Origin: Verrucomicrobiota bacterium
GTDB taxonomy: Bacteria; Verrucomicrobiota; Verrucomicrobiae; Chthoniobacterales; UBA10450
DNA: 13,082 bases
Reading direction: 5' to 3'
Assembly (NCBI GenBank): GCA_005887855.1
Contig: VBQB01000025.1
Location: 1 to 13,082 of the forward strand
Part shown: one piece after another, positions 5,853 through 13,082 of the stretch
Position numbering within the stretch: position 1 is the stretch's first letter
How the letters are laid out: each line of letters begins with the position of its first letter
Translations under genes and position numbers: made by a program
Notes under the pieces: model-generated
The model's database searches: none
What the model was told of the DNA's origin: nothing
Seen by the model: the letters and a program-made list of their open reading frames with translations, nothing else

Positions 5853-7235
5853 CTATGCGAACCACCCATCGGCTAACCGACGACAGTCCTCCTCACGTCC
5901 AGAGAGTAGGGCCTGGATCGCCTTGAGATAAATTGCCGCGGCACCAGTGATTCTCCGCGGAACGAGCACTGGAAGCTTCAATAGATCTCCGGGCTCGTAT
6001 TTCGTTAAGCCGTCAGTGTAGACGCGGCGTAGTTCCTTTACGAGTTTCCTCGTCCGACTCGTCAACAACGACAATGCCCACGCCGCCTGCTCATCCCGCC
6101 TTCTCGCAGAGGTGAATCGTACGACATAAAGGGTATTCGAGGCTGCCAAGCTCGGCATCGCACGAAGGCTTATCCATGGACCGTCTTGTGACATACCACT
6201 CATAAACCCATGAATATGCCGTGGGAGTGGCGTCCGGTACCATGGCCTACGTCGCGTAATCTTCAGAGCGCTCTGATTGCAGCCGCCTGACTTCCCAAAA
6301 TCGATGTATTTGCGCACTGCCGGGTGATTTCGTAGACGCCGAGGCGGATCGAAGAGCCACACCCGTTCCCCGTTATCACGCAAAGTCCGCCATCTGGCCT
6401 TGGTCAGTACCCCCCAACGAAGCTGCCGAGCCTTTGAGACGAGGGGCCTCATGGACCCAACTGGTAGGTTGAGCTCCCTCCTCTTCTTTTCCGTCATGAG
6501 GAAATAGCTCACGTCTCCCGATACACCACCAAGTCGGATCTGCAACACCTCCTTCAGCGGCCGCATGCTACTTTGGACGGTGACGAACCGCCTCTTTGTC
6601 GCTTCCCTCTTGATACCAATGCCTGGCTCGCCCAGTGCACGAACAAGCCCATCTGCTGAAGCGTGTTCCATCCGGATGTGACGTGCTGGGCTGCGATGAA
6701 TCTCGACGTGGGAGAACCACCTGGGGAACGCGTCGCGAAGCGGCGCGGCGTAGTTCGCATAGGTCCAGGCTGCTGGGAGAACGAAACAAATACTGCCGCC
6801 AGGCTTCAAGAGCTGCAGACTTGCACACAGAAAGACGTACCAATAGTTTGATCCCGGTCTAACTCGAATGCCGCCGGGCGCCGTTATCCGAAGCGCCGCT
6901 TCCTTCAGCCGTCCTCTTAGGCGATCCAGCGAAAGGTAAGGCGGATTGGCGACGATACGGTCGAAGCGAATGTCTGTTCGCAAGGACCAAGCCACGAAGT
7001 CGGTTCCGCGAACTGTCGTAGCTAGTACGTCGCTCGGTGAAGGCTCCTTCTCGAGGTCCACCGCCGTAATGCGACGACTTGGAACTCCCGATTCGGCCAG
7101 TGCTCGCACGAAGACCCCTTCCCCAACGCATGGATCGAGCCATCGCGCATCGCGCGAATCTCCAAGAGCATTCACCATTGCCGTCGCGAGCCCCGGCGGT
7201 GTTTCTACGATGCAGGAAGCAAGGGCACGAATCAT
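5853..7235 (-). CDS. Adenine-N6 DNA methyltransferase
   Basis: A 460-residue class I SAM-dependent DNA methyltransferase of the N6-adenine (gamma-type) order. Motif X is near the N-terminus (VETPPGLATAM, 10-20). Motif I for SAM binding is LDPCVGEGVF (33-42). An acidic residue after the next strand is D60 (AVDLEKE), and the catalytic motif IV is N97-P-P-Y100. The LKPGGSICFVLPAAW stretch near 165 is the typical strand after motif VI. Residues from about 230 onward form a target-recognition region rich in Arg/Trp. It resembles TaqI-like or Eco57I-like modification enzymes in layout, but is shorter than Eco57I-type fused restriction-methylation proteins, and no nuclease motif is seen. It starts with ATG 11 nt after the upstream stop and is the last gene of the operon with the histidine kinase and receiver proteins. 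Its likely job is to mark host DNA, or to act as the DNA-recognition module of that system. Confidence 0.85.
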   Translation of the reverse strand: MIRALASCIVETPPGLATAMVNALGDSRDARWLDPCVGEGVFVRALAESGVPSRRITAVDLEKEPSPSDVLATTVRGTDFVAWSLRTDIRFDRIVANPPYLSLDRLRGRLKEAALRITAPGGIRVRPGSNYWYVFLCASLQLLKPGGSICFVLPAAWTYANYAAPLRDAFPRWFSHVEIHRSPARHIRMEHASADGLVRALGEPGIGIKREATKRRFVTVQSSMRPLKEVLQIRLGGVSGDVSYFLMTEKKRRELNLPVGSMRPLVSKARQLRWGVLTKARWRTLRDNGERVWLFDPPRRLRNHPAVRKYIDFGKSGGCNQSALKITRRRPWYRTPLPRHIHGFMSGMSQDGPWISLRAMPSLAASNTLYVVRFTSARRRDEQAAWALSLLTSRTRKLVKELRRVYTDGLTKYEPGDLLKLPVLVPRRITGAAAIYLKAIQALLSGREEDCRRLADGWFA

Positions 7236-7246
7236 ATTGCCCGCGG

Positions 7247-7903
7247 CTAGAGGAAGAGCGCCGCCTCAGGCTTGAGCTTCTTCAGCCTAATCCAGGGCGA
7301 CCCGAGCCCGCTCGGCTTAGTCAATTCCTGACTCTGCCAGGCTAATAGTCGCCCCAGTCGTTTTGACTGAATCCGTCGCCATACCTGTAGTTCGTCCCCT
7401 TCTCGGAGCCCTTCTCGCTCCCATCGGTCCTGAAACAGCTCGCCCAACACATACTCGAGCGCGACTGTAGGCGTCGCCAAGAAGAACGGAAGGCGGGGCA
7501 CTGATAAAGCCTTCGGGAACGGCACCGCTTCCGTCTGACCGAGCACTTGTGTGTGGAAATGACACCCCGGTGATGCGTCATCTCCAATTTCGAGTCTCCA
7601 CATCGCGAGTTCTCTCTCGTCGTCCTTCTGGATGAGTCGGATACGAGTTGACGCTTTCCCGTCAAGTGCGAATCCCTTCGGTAGCATGGCCTTCTTCGGT
7701 GGTTTGATCGGTCTTATCTCCCAGACGCTTGTCAGCTCCGCGAACACCGAGTATCTGCCACGCCTACCACGCTCATACTCGCCCTCGCTGGCAATTGTTC
7801 TCAGCGGGAACTCTTCGCGTATCATCCAAGGCACAACACGGCTACCGCGCGAACTCTGGATCGTCGCGCGCAGCTCGCGGAATTCGAACTGGATCGGCGG
7901 CAA
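7247..7903 (-). CDS. Unrecognised protein between receiver and methyltransferase genes
   Basis: I do not recognise a family. The frame is open from 8110, but the part before about 7929 lies inside the receiver gene and reads like an out-of-frame shadow. The TTG at 7903-7901 (MPPIQFEF...) begins 26 nt after the receiver stop, with GGACGG as a weak SD, giving about 218 residues. An alternative is GTG at 7972, overlapping by 44 bp. Visible features: a basic stretch EYERGRRGRYS, a central PGCHFHTQVLG with a His-Phe-His pattern, then PRLPFF and a helix ALEYVLGELFQDRWERE, ending in a basic C-terminus (IRLKKLKP). No PD-(D/E)xK, HNH or PLD nuclease motif is evident, and there are no membrane segments. 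Position suggests a partner of the methyltransferase or the output target of the receiver protein. A metal-binding or nuclease role for HFH is speculation. Confidence 0.6.
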   Translation of the reverse strand: MPPIQFEFRELRATIQSSRGSRVVPWMIREEFPLRTIASEGEYERGRRGRYSVFAELTSVWEIRPIKPPKKAMLPKGFALDGKASTRIRLIQKDDERELAMWRLEIGDDASPGCHFHTQVLGQTEAVPFPKALSVPRLPFFLATPTVALEYVLGELFQDRWEREGLREGDELQVWRRIQSKRLGRLLAWQSQELTKPSGLGSPWIRLKKLKPEAALFL

Positions 7904-7928
7904 GAGACTTATCCGTCCAGACGCCTTT

Positions 7929-9065
7929 CTATTTCCGTAGCCGATCCCTGTCCTGCGACAGAACCACAGCACGAAGCCCTGAGTGCTCTCTGGCCAATTC
8001 AATCGTGGTCCATGCCTGCTCGGCATAGACAGGCCAATCATCTGGCTGGATCCGAACTGCCTTGTCCGCCTCAGAAAATGCTTCAAGAGGGAGATACTTC
8101 TCGTCGACACAAATAATAGGCTCGGGCACCGAGGCCCGTTCTAGGCTGCCGCCCGAAACTGAAGCTAGTGCCTTATGAATTTCCTCTGCGTCAAACGGTT
8201 TGCCGTCCGTGAACTCCCACAGCCAGCTGTCGACTCCGGCCCTCCACCACCGAGGACCCAGAAAATCGGCCAAGACGCCCTTGTACCGCAGGCGATCCAT
8301 ATTCTTCCGTAGAGCCCTGCTTCGAGTGAAACCGCGCATCAACGACCTTGGCGACATCCGAAATCTTGCCGCAAGCCGGTAGGAGTCCAAGAGAAAGCAC
8401 GGATACGGCATAATTCGGTGAAGAAGCCACCGTAGAAATGCGAGACCATGGCTGCGTTTCGATAGCTCGTGAATTGGTGGATGACACTCTTCGATGTCGT
8501 GCCAGGCTTTCGCCGTCCACGCGACCTTGCCGGGAACGGCAAGCAGCTCCCTGACCGTCTCTTGTCTCTTGTTAGGCGCATCGCTGGGCCACGAAGGCGG
8601 AAGGCGACGAACCGCCCGCGCCAGCCCCGTAATCTGACGGCTGAGCTCCGGCCCTGTCTTTGGCTGCTGCTTCGGAAATGCCCATTCGAGATTGTTCACT
8701 CGTGCAATCAGATGTTCCCGCGCCTCAGGGGGAAAGGGCTCGGAGAGATCGGCCAAATAGCTCGATCGGAGAGCGAACGCTGTCGGAGGATGATCCTGCC
8801 TGTCTCTAATATGCGAGCGCAACACGGCCGCCAGCGCCAAGCCTGTTGCAGGCTGTAGTGCAAGAGAGCTTTGCGCGTCTCGCGCCTGCCATTCTTTCAA
8901 GCGGAAGTCAATCAGGACGAGATCGGCGTCCGCCAGATGCGACCGCCCAACCTCCTCCGGATGTACTACGTCGACGGCGACGTACGGGCGGAGCTCAAGT
9001 TCGAACCCGCGCTGCTTATCCGGTTCGTCGTCGATCACTAGCACCCTCGGCCTGCCTCCTTTCAT
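7929..9065 (-). CDS. Response regulator-like protein with long novel C-terminal region
   Basis: A 378-residue protein with an N-terminal receiver (REC) domain: VLVIDDEPD with acidic pair D12-D13, and the phosphoacceptor candidate D53 in LVLIDFRL. A T/S-containing strand (PPTAFALRSS) follows near 110. The usual Lys-Pro at the end of the receiver is not evident; LSEPFPPE is found instead, so phosphotransfer chemistry may be altered. Residues from about 130 to 378 match no output domain I know. They include a Trp-rich stretch (FLGPRWWRAGVDSWLWEF) and a basic, possibly DNA-binding segment (RFRMSPRSLMRGFTRSRALRK). The ATG lies 4 nt after the kinase stop (TAG-TGCG-ATG), so the pair is translationally coupled and probably forms a cognate two-component pair. 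An excellent SD, AAAGGAGG (9062-9055), sits just inside the ORF, 10 nt before a GTG at 9044, so the true start may be 9044 (begins VLVIDDE). Confidence 0.75.
   Translation of the reverse strand: MKGGRPRVLVIDDEPDKQRGFELELRPYVAVDVVHPEEVGRSHLADADLVLIDFRLKEWQARDAQSSLALQPATGLALAAVLRSHIRDRQDHPPTAFALRSSYLADLSEPFPPEAREHLIARVNNLEWAFPKQQPKTGPELSRQITGLARAVRRLPPSWPSDAPNKRQETVRELLAVPGKVAWTAKAWHDIEECHPPIHELSKRSHGLAFLRWLLHRIMPYPCFLLDSYRLAARFRMSPRSLMRGFTRSRALRKNMDRLRYKGVLADFLGPRWWRAGVDSWLWEFTDGKPFDAEEIHKALASVSGGSLERASVPEPIICVDEKYLPLEAFSEADKAVRIQPDDWPVYAEQAWTTIELAREHSGLRAVVLSQDRDRLRK
9055..9062 (-). promoter_or_regulatory. Strong Shine-Dalgarno inside the annotated receiver ORF
   Basis: AAAGGAGG on the minus strand directly follows the ATG at 9065 and precedes GTG 9044-9042 by 10 nt. 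It is the best SD sequence I noticed in the window and argues for the GTG as an alternative or real start of the receiver gene. The product would begin right at the first beta strand of the receiver domain. Confidence 0.4.
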
Positions 9066-9069
9066 CGCA

Positions 9070-11331
9070 CTACGCGGGGAATAGGAGCTCTACGGCAGTC
9101 TGAAAACCCTTACTTGGCCTACTAAAGCGGATTGTTGCTCCGTATTCCTCCAGAATGTTCCTAGTAATCGGCAGGCCAAGCCCCATGCCTTGGCCCAGCA
9201 CTGGGTCAACGGTTGCCGTCGTAGACTTAAACGGCCGGAACCACTTCTCCCCCTTCTCTGGATCGACCGCCACTCCGGTGTTTTCTATCACTAGCCGTAC
9301 GCTCCCATTTTCAAGTTCTCGCGCCAACGAGCGGATCTGCCCATCGCGCCCTGCCGCCTTCACAGCGTTCGTAAGCAGATTGGCAAACACGGCGACGAGT
9401 TCGGCCTGGAACATCTTGGGCGATCTTAGGCCAGATGGGATCCGGTTTTCGATCCTGATCCCTCGTTGACTTGCGAGATGCTCGACCAATCGTGTGGCGC
9501 TGTCGAAACGCGCAGCGAGGTCGTGTCGGGTCCGTCTCCTTCGTGCATCTGGCCTCACGACATCAACAAGGTACGAGGCTTGCTTTTCGAGGCTCCGCCG
9601 CAACTCGCCGACTAAGGCGATGACATGCGAGAGATCCCTTCGCAGAAGCTTGGGTAGTGAGGACCTATCTCGAATCCGACCCAACGCGGTCTCAATCGCT
9701 TCCGATTGGCCCACGATGCCGTTGATCTCATGGATGAGAGCCGCCATCTGTGTGCCGACTGAAGCCAGCACGCGGAGCATCGAGCGTTCGGCCACAACCT
9801 CAGCTATCGCCGGCGTTGCCGTCGAAAGCTCGCGAATCGCGCTACCTATCCTCGCCCGGGCGTCGTCTACGCTCCCGCGCTCAGACAGGCTCTCCGCCTC
9901 TTCCACAAGCTCCCTTGCCCGCCGCAGCGAAGGCTCGATCTCACGGATCGGAAAAACCTTGCCCCGGCCAGCCCGCTCCTGCCGTCGTCTTTCTCTGAAC
10001 TGAAGCCGGGCCGCGGCACGCGTTCGCGTCCCCAGATCGACGCCGAGCCGTACGAACTCTGTTACGAACTGGAATCCCCGGTCGGGCACGAACCCTTCCC
10101 GGTTGACAAGGAGCCTCAGAGAGGGTGCGCGCCGCTCCGTCAAGAAAACACCTCCGAAGTACGCGGCGTTAGGCAAGATCACAAGTCCGACATCCCTATC
10201 CGCCTCGCCTATTACTAACGCACCACGGCCGATCGTCCTCAGAACGCGCGCTCGCCTCGTGTAGTCCGCGTCAAGAGAGAGCCAATCGTTCTTGGGCTCG
10301 CCATATGGGAGCACTCGAAACCCCTCGAGAAATACTCGGATACCGGAAGCACCTACAACCCAGCTTCGGTTCGTGAAAGAACCCGGTAGGCGCCCTTCTC
10401 GGACGAAGATCCTCGCCTGGAAAAACGGTCCCGCGGCCTCGGGATGGTTGACGGACAGCCTGCTGCCTTCCGCATCCGGATTCACCCTGAGTGTTCTAAG
10501 TGTTGGCGTAATTGCGTAATGGATCTTCCCATCTTGCCTAGCAGCGTCGACCTCAATGATCCAGTTCGCCACTTCGGCAAGCGCCTGCCAGTAATCTTCG
10601 CCGGTCGCAAACTCGCCATCGAGTACAACCGAGAAGCCAGGATCTCCAGTGACAGTTTCGCGAACGATTGGCTGTTCGAACAGTAGGGGCCTGCTGACTA
10701 TTGTGTCACGCAGCGGGGAGGTCAGAACCTTCGGTGCTTCGAACGTCTGAACTTCTGTGAGAAAGCTCGATCGCTCCCCTGCCGTCCACCGGCGTCGTAG
10801 CCCGCGGAGTGTTATTACGGTTCCCGGAATCGCTGTACTTACTAGCGGCGACTCCTTAAACACAACTGCAGACGTGCCTTCCAACTCGTCCAGCGTCTCA
10901 TGTTGTTCAATAACGCTCCAATCAATCCTCGCATCAATAGCCTTTAGGCTCTTCCTGCCAGGTAGGGGCTCTGGTACTGACGTCAGTTCCAGCACCTGAG
11001 CCAGCTTGTGCGCAGCGAGCCGACCCACGCCCTTCGCTCCAGTGAACCGTCGTTCACATTTCGGCGATAACCGACCTCCCACCTCCTTCGCACGAGAGGC
11101 GATCCTAAGAAAGCCTTGCTCAAATTCATCGGGAGTCATGCCTACACCGTCGTCCTTGATTCGAATGAATCCCCGACTCAAGTCGTCAAGTGCCTCGCCG
11201 TAGACGGTGACTTTTTTCGCGTCCGCGTCGTAGGAGTTCTTAATGAGTTCCACGAGGGCGGTAGAGTCACGTCCGACCAGCAGCTCGCCGAGCTCTCTGA
11301 AGAGATGGGTATCGACTGTGAACTTTGGCAT
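9070..11331 (-). CDS. Dual-GHKL histidine kinase-like ATPase (paraMORC-like N-terminus)
   Basis: A 753-residue protein with two GHKL ATP-binding domains. The first (about 10-110) has the N-box E28..K31-N32-S-Y-D35, G1 DDGVGM (60-65), and G2 GAKGVGRLA (98-106), the arrangement of Hsp90/MutL/MORC-type ATPases. The middle (about 200-430) contains LRLLVNREGF, a conserved-looking stretch after the likely S5-fold domain. A helical region follows, then a DHp-type dimerisation helix with H534 in LIHEIN as the phosphoacceptor. The C-terminal kinase ATPase domain (about 645-753) has N-box FANLLTNAVKAA (649-660), ENTG as G1, F-box WFRPFKSTT, and G2 GQGMGLGLPIT. No transmembrane segment or signal peptide is visible, so the sensor is cytosolic. 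It is the first gene of the operon; the receiver gene begins 4 nt after its stop. The role is inferred: the MORC-like part senses DNA or a ligand and drives phosphorylation of the receiver. Confidence 0.85.
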   Translation of the reverse strand: MPKFTVDTHLFRELGELLVGRDSTALVELIKNSYDADAKKVTVYGEALDDLSRGFIRIKDDGVGMTPDEFEQGFLRIASRAKEVGGRLSPKCERRFTGAKGVGRLAAHKLAQVLELTSVPEPLPGRKSLKAIDARIDWSVIEQHETLDELEGTSAVVFKESPLVSTAIPGTVITLRGLRRRWTAGERSSFLTEVQTFEAPKVLTSPLRDTIVSRPLLFEQPIVRETVTGDPGFSVVLDGEFATGEDYWQALAEVANWIIEVDAARQDGKIHYAITPTLRTLRVNPDAEGSRLSVNHPEAAGPFFQARIFVREGRLPGSFTNRSWVVGASGIRVFLEGFRVLPYGEPKNDWLSLDADYTRRARVLRTIGRGALVIGEADRDVGLVILPNAAYFGGVFLTERRAPSLRLLVNREGFVPDRGFQFVTEFVRLGVDLGTRTRAAARLQFRERRRQERAGRGKVFPIREIEPSLRRARELVEEAESLSERGSVDDARARIGSAIRELSTATPAIAEVVAERSMLRVLASVGTQMAALIHEINGIVGQSEAIETALGRIRDRSSLPKLLRRDLSHVIALVGELRRSLEKQASYLVDVVRPDARRRRTRHDLAARFDSATRLVEHLASQRGIRIENRIPSGLRSPKMFQAELVAVFANLLTNAVKAAGRDGQIRSLARELENGSVRLVIENTGVAVDPEKGEKWFRPFKSTTATVDPVLGQGMGLGLPITRNILEEYGATIRFSRPSKGFQTAVELLFPA

Positions 11332-11571
11332 CGATCAGTGTCCCGATGCTCGCAGACTCGGGCCTCTGCGACAGACGTTCACCGGCCACCCCCGAACGCT
11401 ATTGCGCACGTACTGTTGTCATGTTCGTTTTCAGCCGAAAAACGCGCTGGCAATTCCGGTACGTTTGGGCTCCGCGTTCCGCGAGCCAAATCAGTCCGGG
11501 TCGTTCGCAGGGACGAGTGCCGCAGATCACGGCTTCGTTTAACTTCCGCCATAAACTCCGATATCGACCCT
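11332..11571. other. Region between hsdR end and histidine kinase start
   Basis: This 240-bp gap must hold the promoter of the minus-strand kinase operon unless it is read through from hsdR. I see no convincing -35/-10 pair. CGCAGA (11351-11356) and TCTGCG (11365-11370) form a 6-bp stem with an 8-nt loop, 20-40 bases upstream of the kinase ATG. It may be an operator, a weak terminator or chance. A weak SD-like GGGA lies 9 nt before the ATG. Confidence 0.3.
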
Positions 11572-13082
11572 CTACGCGGCATCTGACCTGTACGTCACCG
11601 AAAAGATCGTGTCAGCCAGCCACCTTTTGAACGCTGGGTTGTCGCTGAACTGTTTGAAGAGCTCCGTGTCGTCTTTGAGCACGGCGGTCATTACGCGCGC
11701 GAGCGCCTTATCGTGCTCGATGCGGGCATTCTGGCGGTCGGAGTGCTTCTTCGCATTCTGGTAGGCCGCGTCCGCAGCAACCTTTGCGGGAATCTCCTCG
11801 GTGATGAGTCGGTGAACCCGGTCGGCGTCAGTCCACGGGATGCTCCCAAATTGGTCGTTGAACGCCTTGATAATGTTCGAAAGACGGTCGAGCTCCGGCT
11901 CGGGCTTGCCGCCGCCTCCGCTGGTGGGGATAGCTGTCCATGTCGATCGCTTCCAGGACGCCTTTGGACAGGTCCTCCTCTTTCGGTGCTGGCAGCTTGG
12001 GCACGAGGAAGTTCAGGAAGATCGAGAGCTTCTCCCACTCCGCATTGGTGTACGGCAGAATCGAGGCCAGGAAACCATGGGTCCGCAGGAAGGCCTTGGC
12101 CTTCCCCTTGAACTCCACCTGCCCGTCCTCGTCGAGCTGCTCTTTGTAGACGGCGACGCAGGCGTCTAGGATTGGGTCTAGCTGGTCACGGTCGGCGCCG
12201 CCCAGGTAGAGCTCGACGAGCTGATCGACCTGCGGCGAGCCGTAGACTTGGTAGCCGTCGAGCGACGCCTTCAGGTCGTGCAGCTTGTTCGGGTCTGTCT
12301 CCTCGCTCAGGATCGTCGTGCGGTAATAGTCCGCGAACGCGGCCTCGATCGTCTCTGCGTCGTTCATGAAGTCCAGGACGAACACGTCGTGCTTGAGAGG
12401 GTGGGCACGGTTGAGGCGCGACAGGGTCTGGACCGCCTTGATGCCGGAAAGCGGTTTGTCCACATACATGGTGTGTAGCAGCGGCTCGTCGTATCCGGTT
12501 TGGAACTTGTCCGCGCAGATGAGGAACCGATAGGGGTCCTCCTGGATCCGGTGCGGAATCTGACTGCTCGGGAAATGATTGAGCGACGCCTCCGTGACTT
12601 TCGCGCCCCCGTACTCATGCTCGCCCGAGAAGGCGACAATGGCCTTGAACGGGCTCCTCCGCTCCGCGAGGTACTCCTGAATGGCGTGGAAGTACTGGAT
12701 CGCCCGTTCGATACCGCTCGTGACCACCATCGCCCGCGCCTGGCCCCCAAGCTTGCCAAGCCCGATCACCTGTTCGTGGAAGTGATCGACCATGATCTCG
12801 GCTTTGAGCCTGATCGCGTGCTCGTGGCTCTCAACGTACCGCCGGAGCTTTTTCCGCGCCCTTTTCACGTCGAACTCGGGGTCCCCCGGGATCGTCTTGA
12901 CGAGCTTGTAGTAGCTCTCGACCGGCGTGTAGTTGTTGAGCACGTCCAGGATGAAGCCCTCCTCGATTGCCTGCTTCATGGTGTAGCTGTCAAACGGTCG
13001 ATGCTTCACTTGGCCACCTTCGTGATGAGCCTCACCAAAGATCTCGAGCGTCTTGTTCTTGGGCGTGGCGGTGAAGGCGAAG
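11572..13082 (-). pseudogene. hsdR: Type I restriction endonuclease subunit R, 3' part, frame-broken
   Basis: The gene enters from beyond the right edge. The first visible frame (down to about 11930) gives the second half of the SF2 translocase motor: FTATPKNKTLEIFG (motif III), TSGIERAIQYF (motif IV), and ICADKFQTGYDEP...QTLSRLNR (motifs V-VI), then the helical part up to EAIDMDSY. The frame then runs into a meaningless Arg-rich tail and stops at 11828. The genuine C-terminus continues in another frame from about 11928 to the TAG at 11572-11574: PTSGGGGKPEPELDRLSNII, then DAAYQNAKKHSDRQNARIEH, and DNPAFKRWLADTIFSVTY. In relatives I remember, some 20 residues lie between DSY and PTxGGGG. They are missing here, so the lesion looks like an internal deletion whose length is not a multiple of three. 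HsdR is the ATP-driven translocation and cleavage subunit. No hsdM or hsdS is in view, and the N-terminal nuclease domain is outside the window. Confidence 0.85.

Noticed and set aside
7904..8110. N-terminal extension of the 7247 frame up to an ATG at 8110
   Set aside because: It lies wholly or mostly within the receiver gene on the same strand (182-bp overlap) and reads as an unstructured Arg/Ser-rich shadow; a start near 7903 leaves normal operon spacing.
9494..10003. 169-residue plus-strand frame
   Set aside because: Antisense to the helical and phosphoacceptor region of the histidine kinase; Ser/Arg-rich with no recognisable fold.
5853..11331. BREX, DISARM, Dnd or Detocs system
   Set aside because: No PglZ, BrxC, helicase, PLD nuclease, Dnd or PNPase-type gene is present; only the methyltransferase or the kinase-receiver idea is shared.
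11116..11586. 156-residue plus-strand frame spanning the kinase start
   Set aside because: Half of it is antisense to the N-box region of the kinase and the rest crosses the intergenic gap; no motif and no RBS.
11828..11925. C-terminal tail of the 393-residue hsdR frame as genuine sequence
   Set aside because: It is an out-of-frame read of the conserved PEPELDRLSNII region, which is recovered in another frame.
1..13082. CRISPR arrays, tRNA genes, insertion-sequence ends
   Set aside because: No regularly spaced repeats, cloverleaf-like sequence or transposase-flanking inverted repeats were seen on reading both strands.

Overview
The window reads as a bacterial defence island. Base composition is moderately GC-rich, and the proteins are rich in Ala, Arg and Leu. 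At least one promoter places its -10 box about 6 nt before a GTG start codon, which is a leaderless arrangement. Leaderless genes are common in Actinobacteria and some other phyla, so a GC-rich bacterium of that sort is suggested but not proven. No rRNA, tRNA, CRISPR array, transposase, integrase or phage structural gene was seen.

Layout, left to right. (1) A type IV toxin-antitoxin pair on the minus strand: an AbiEi-family antitoxin (998-2074) and an AbiEii-family nucleotidyltransferase toxin (187-1008), overlapping by 11 bp. A perfect 8-bp inverted repeat, probably an operator, lies inside the promoter. (2) A gap of about 440 bp (2113-2554) holding a second, matching palindrome and a promoter-like -10 box before a 27-codon ORF. 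(3) A plus-strand operon of three predicted phospho-hydrolytic enzymes: a metallophosphoesterase with a novel-looking N-terminal domain (2555-4210), a HAD hydrolase (4210-5109) and a DEDDh 3'-5' exonuclease-like ORF (5222-5692). The exonuclease frame lacks a proper start and the first catalytic motif. (4) Converging on it, a minus-strand operon, in transcription order: a histidine kinase-like protein with two GHKL ATPase domains (9070-11331), a receiver-domain protein with a long uncharacterised C-terminus (7929-9065), an unrecognised protein (7247 to about 7903) and an adenine-N6 DNA methyltransferase (5853-7235). (5) At the right edge, the 3' part of a type I restriction hsdR gene (11572 to beyond 13082), broken by an internal deletion that shifts the frame.

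The most interesting candidate for an undescribed system is the four-gene minus-strand operon. It couples a MORC/MutL-like GHKL ATPase, a histidine phosphoacceptor and a receiver to an N6 DNA methyltransferase, so a two-component phosphorelay could control a modification or restriction-like activity. The adjacent phosphoesterase-HAD-exonuclease operon is a second candidate. The broken hsdR and the possibly decayed exonuclease fit the gene turnover usual in defence islands.
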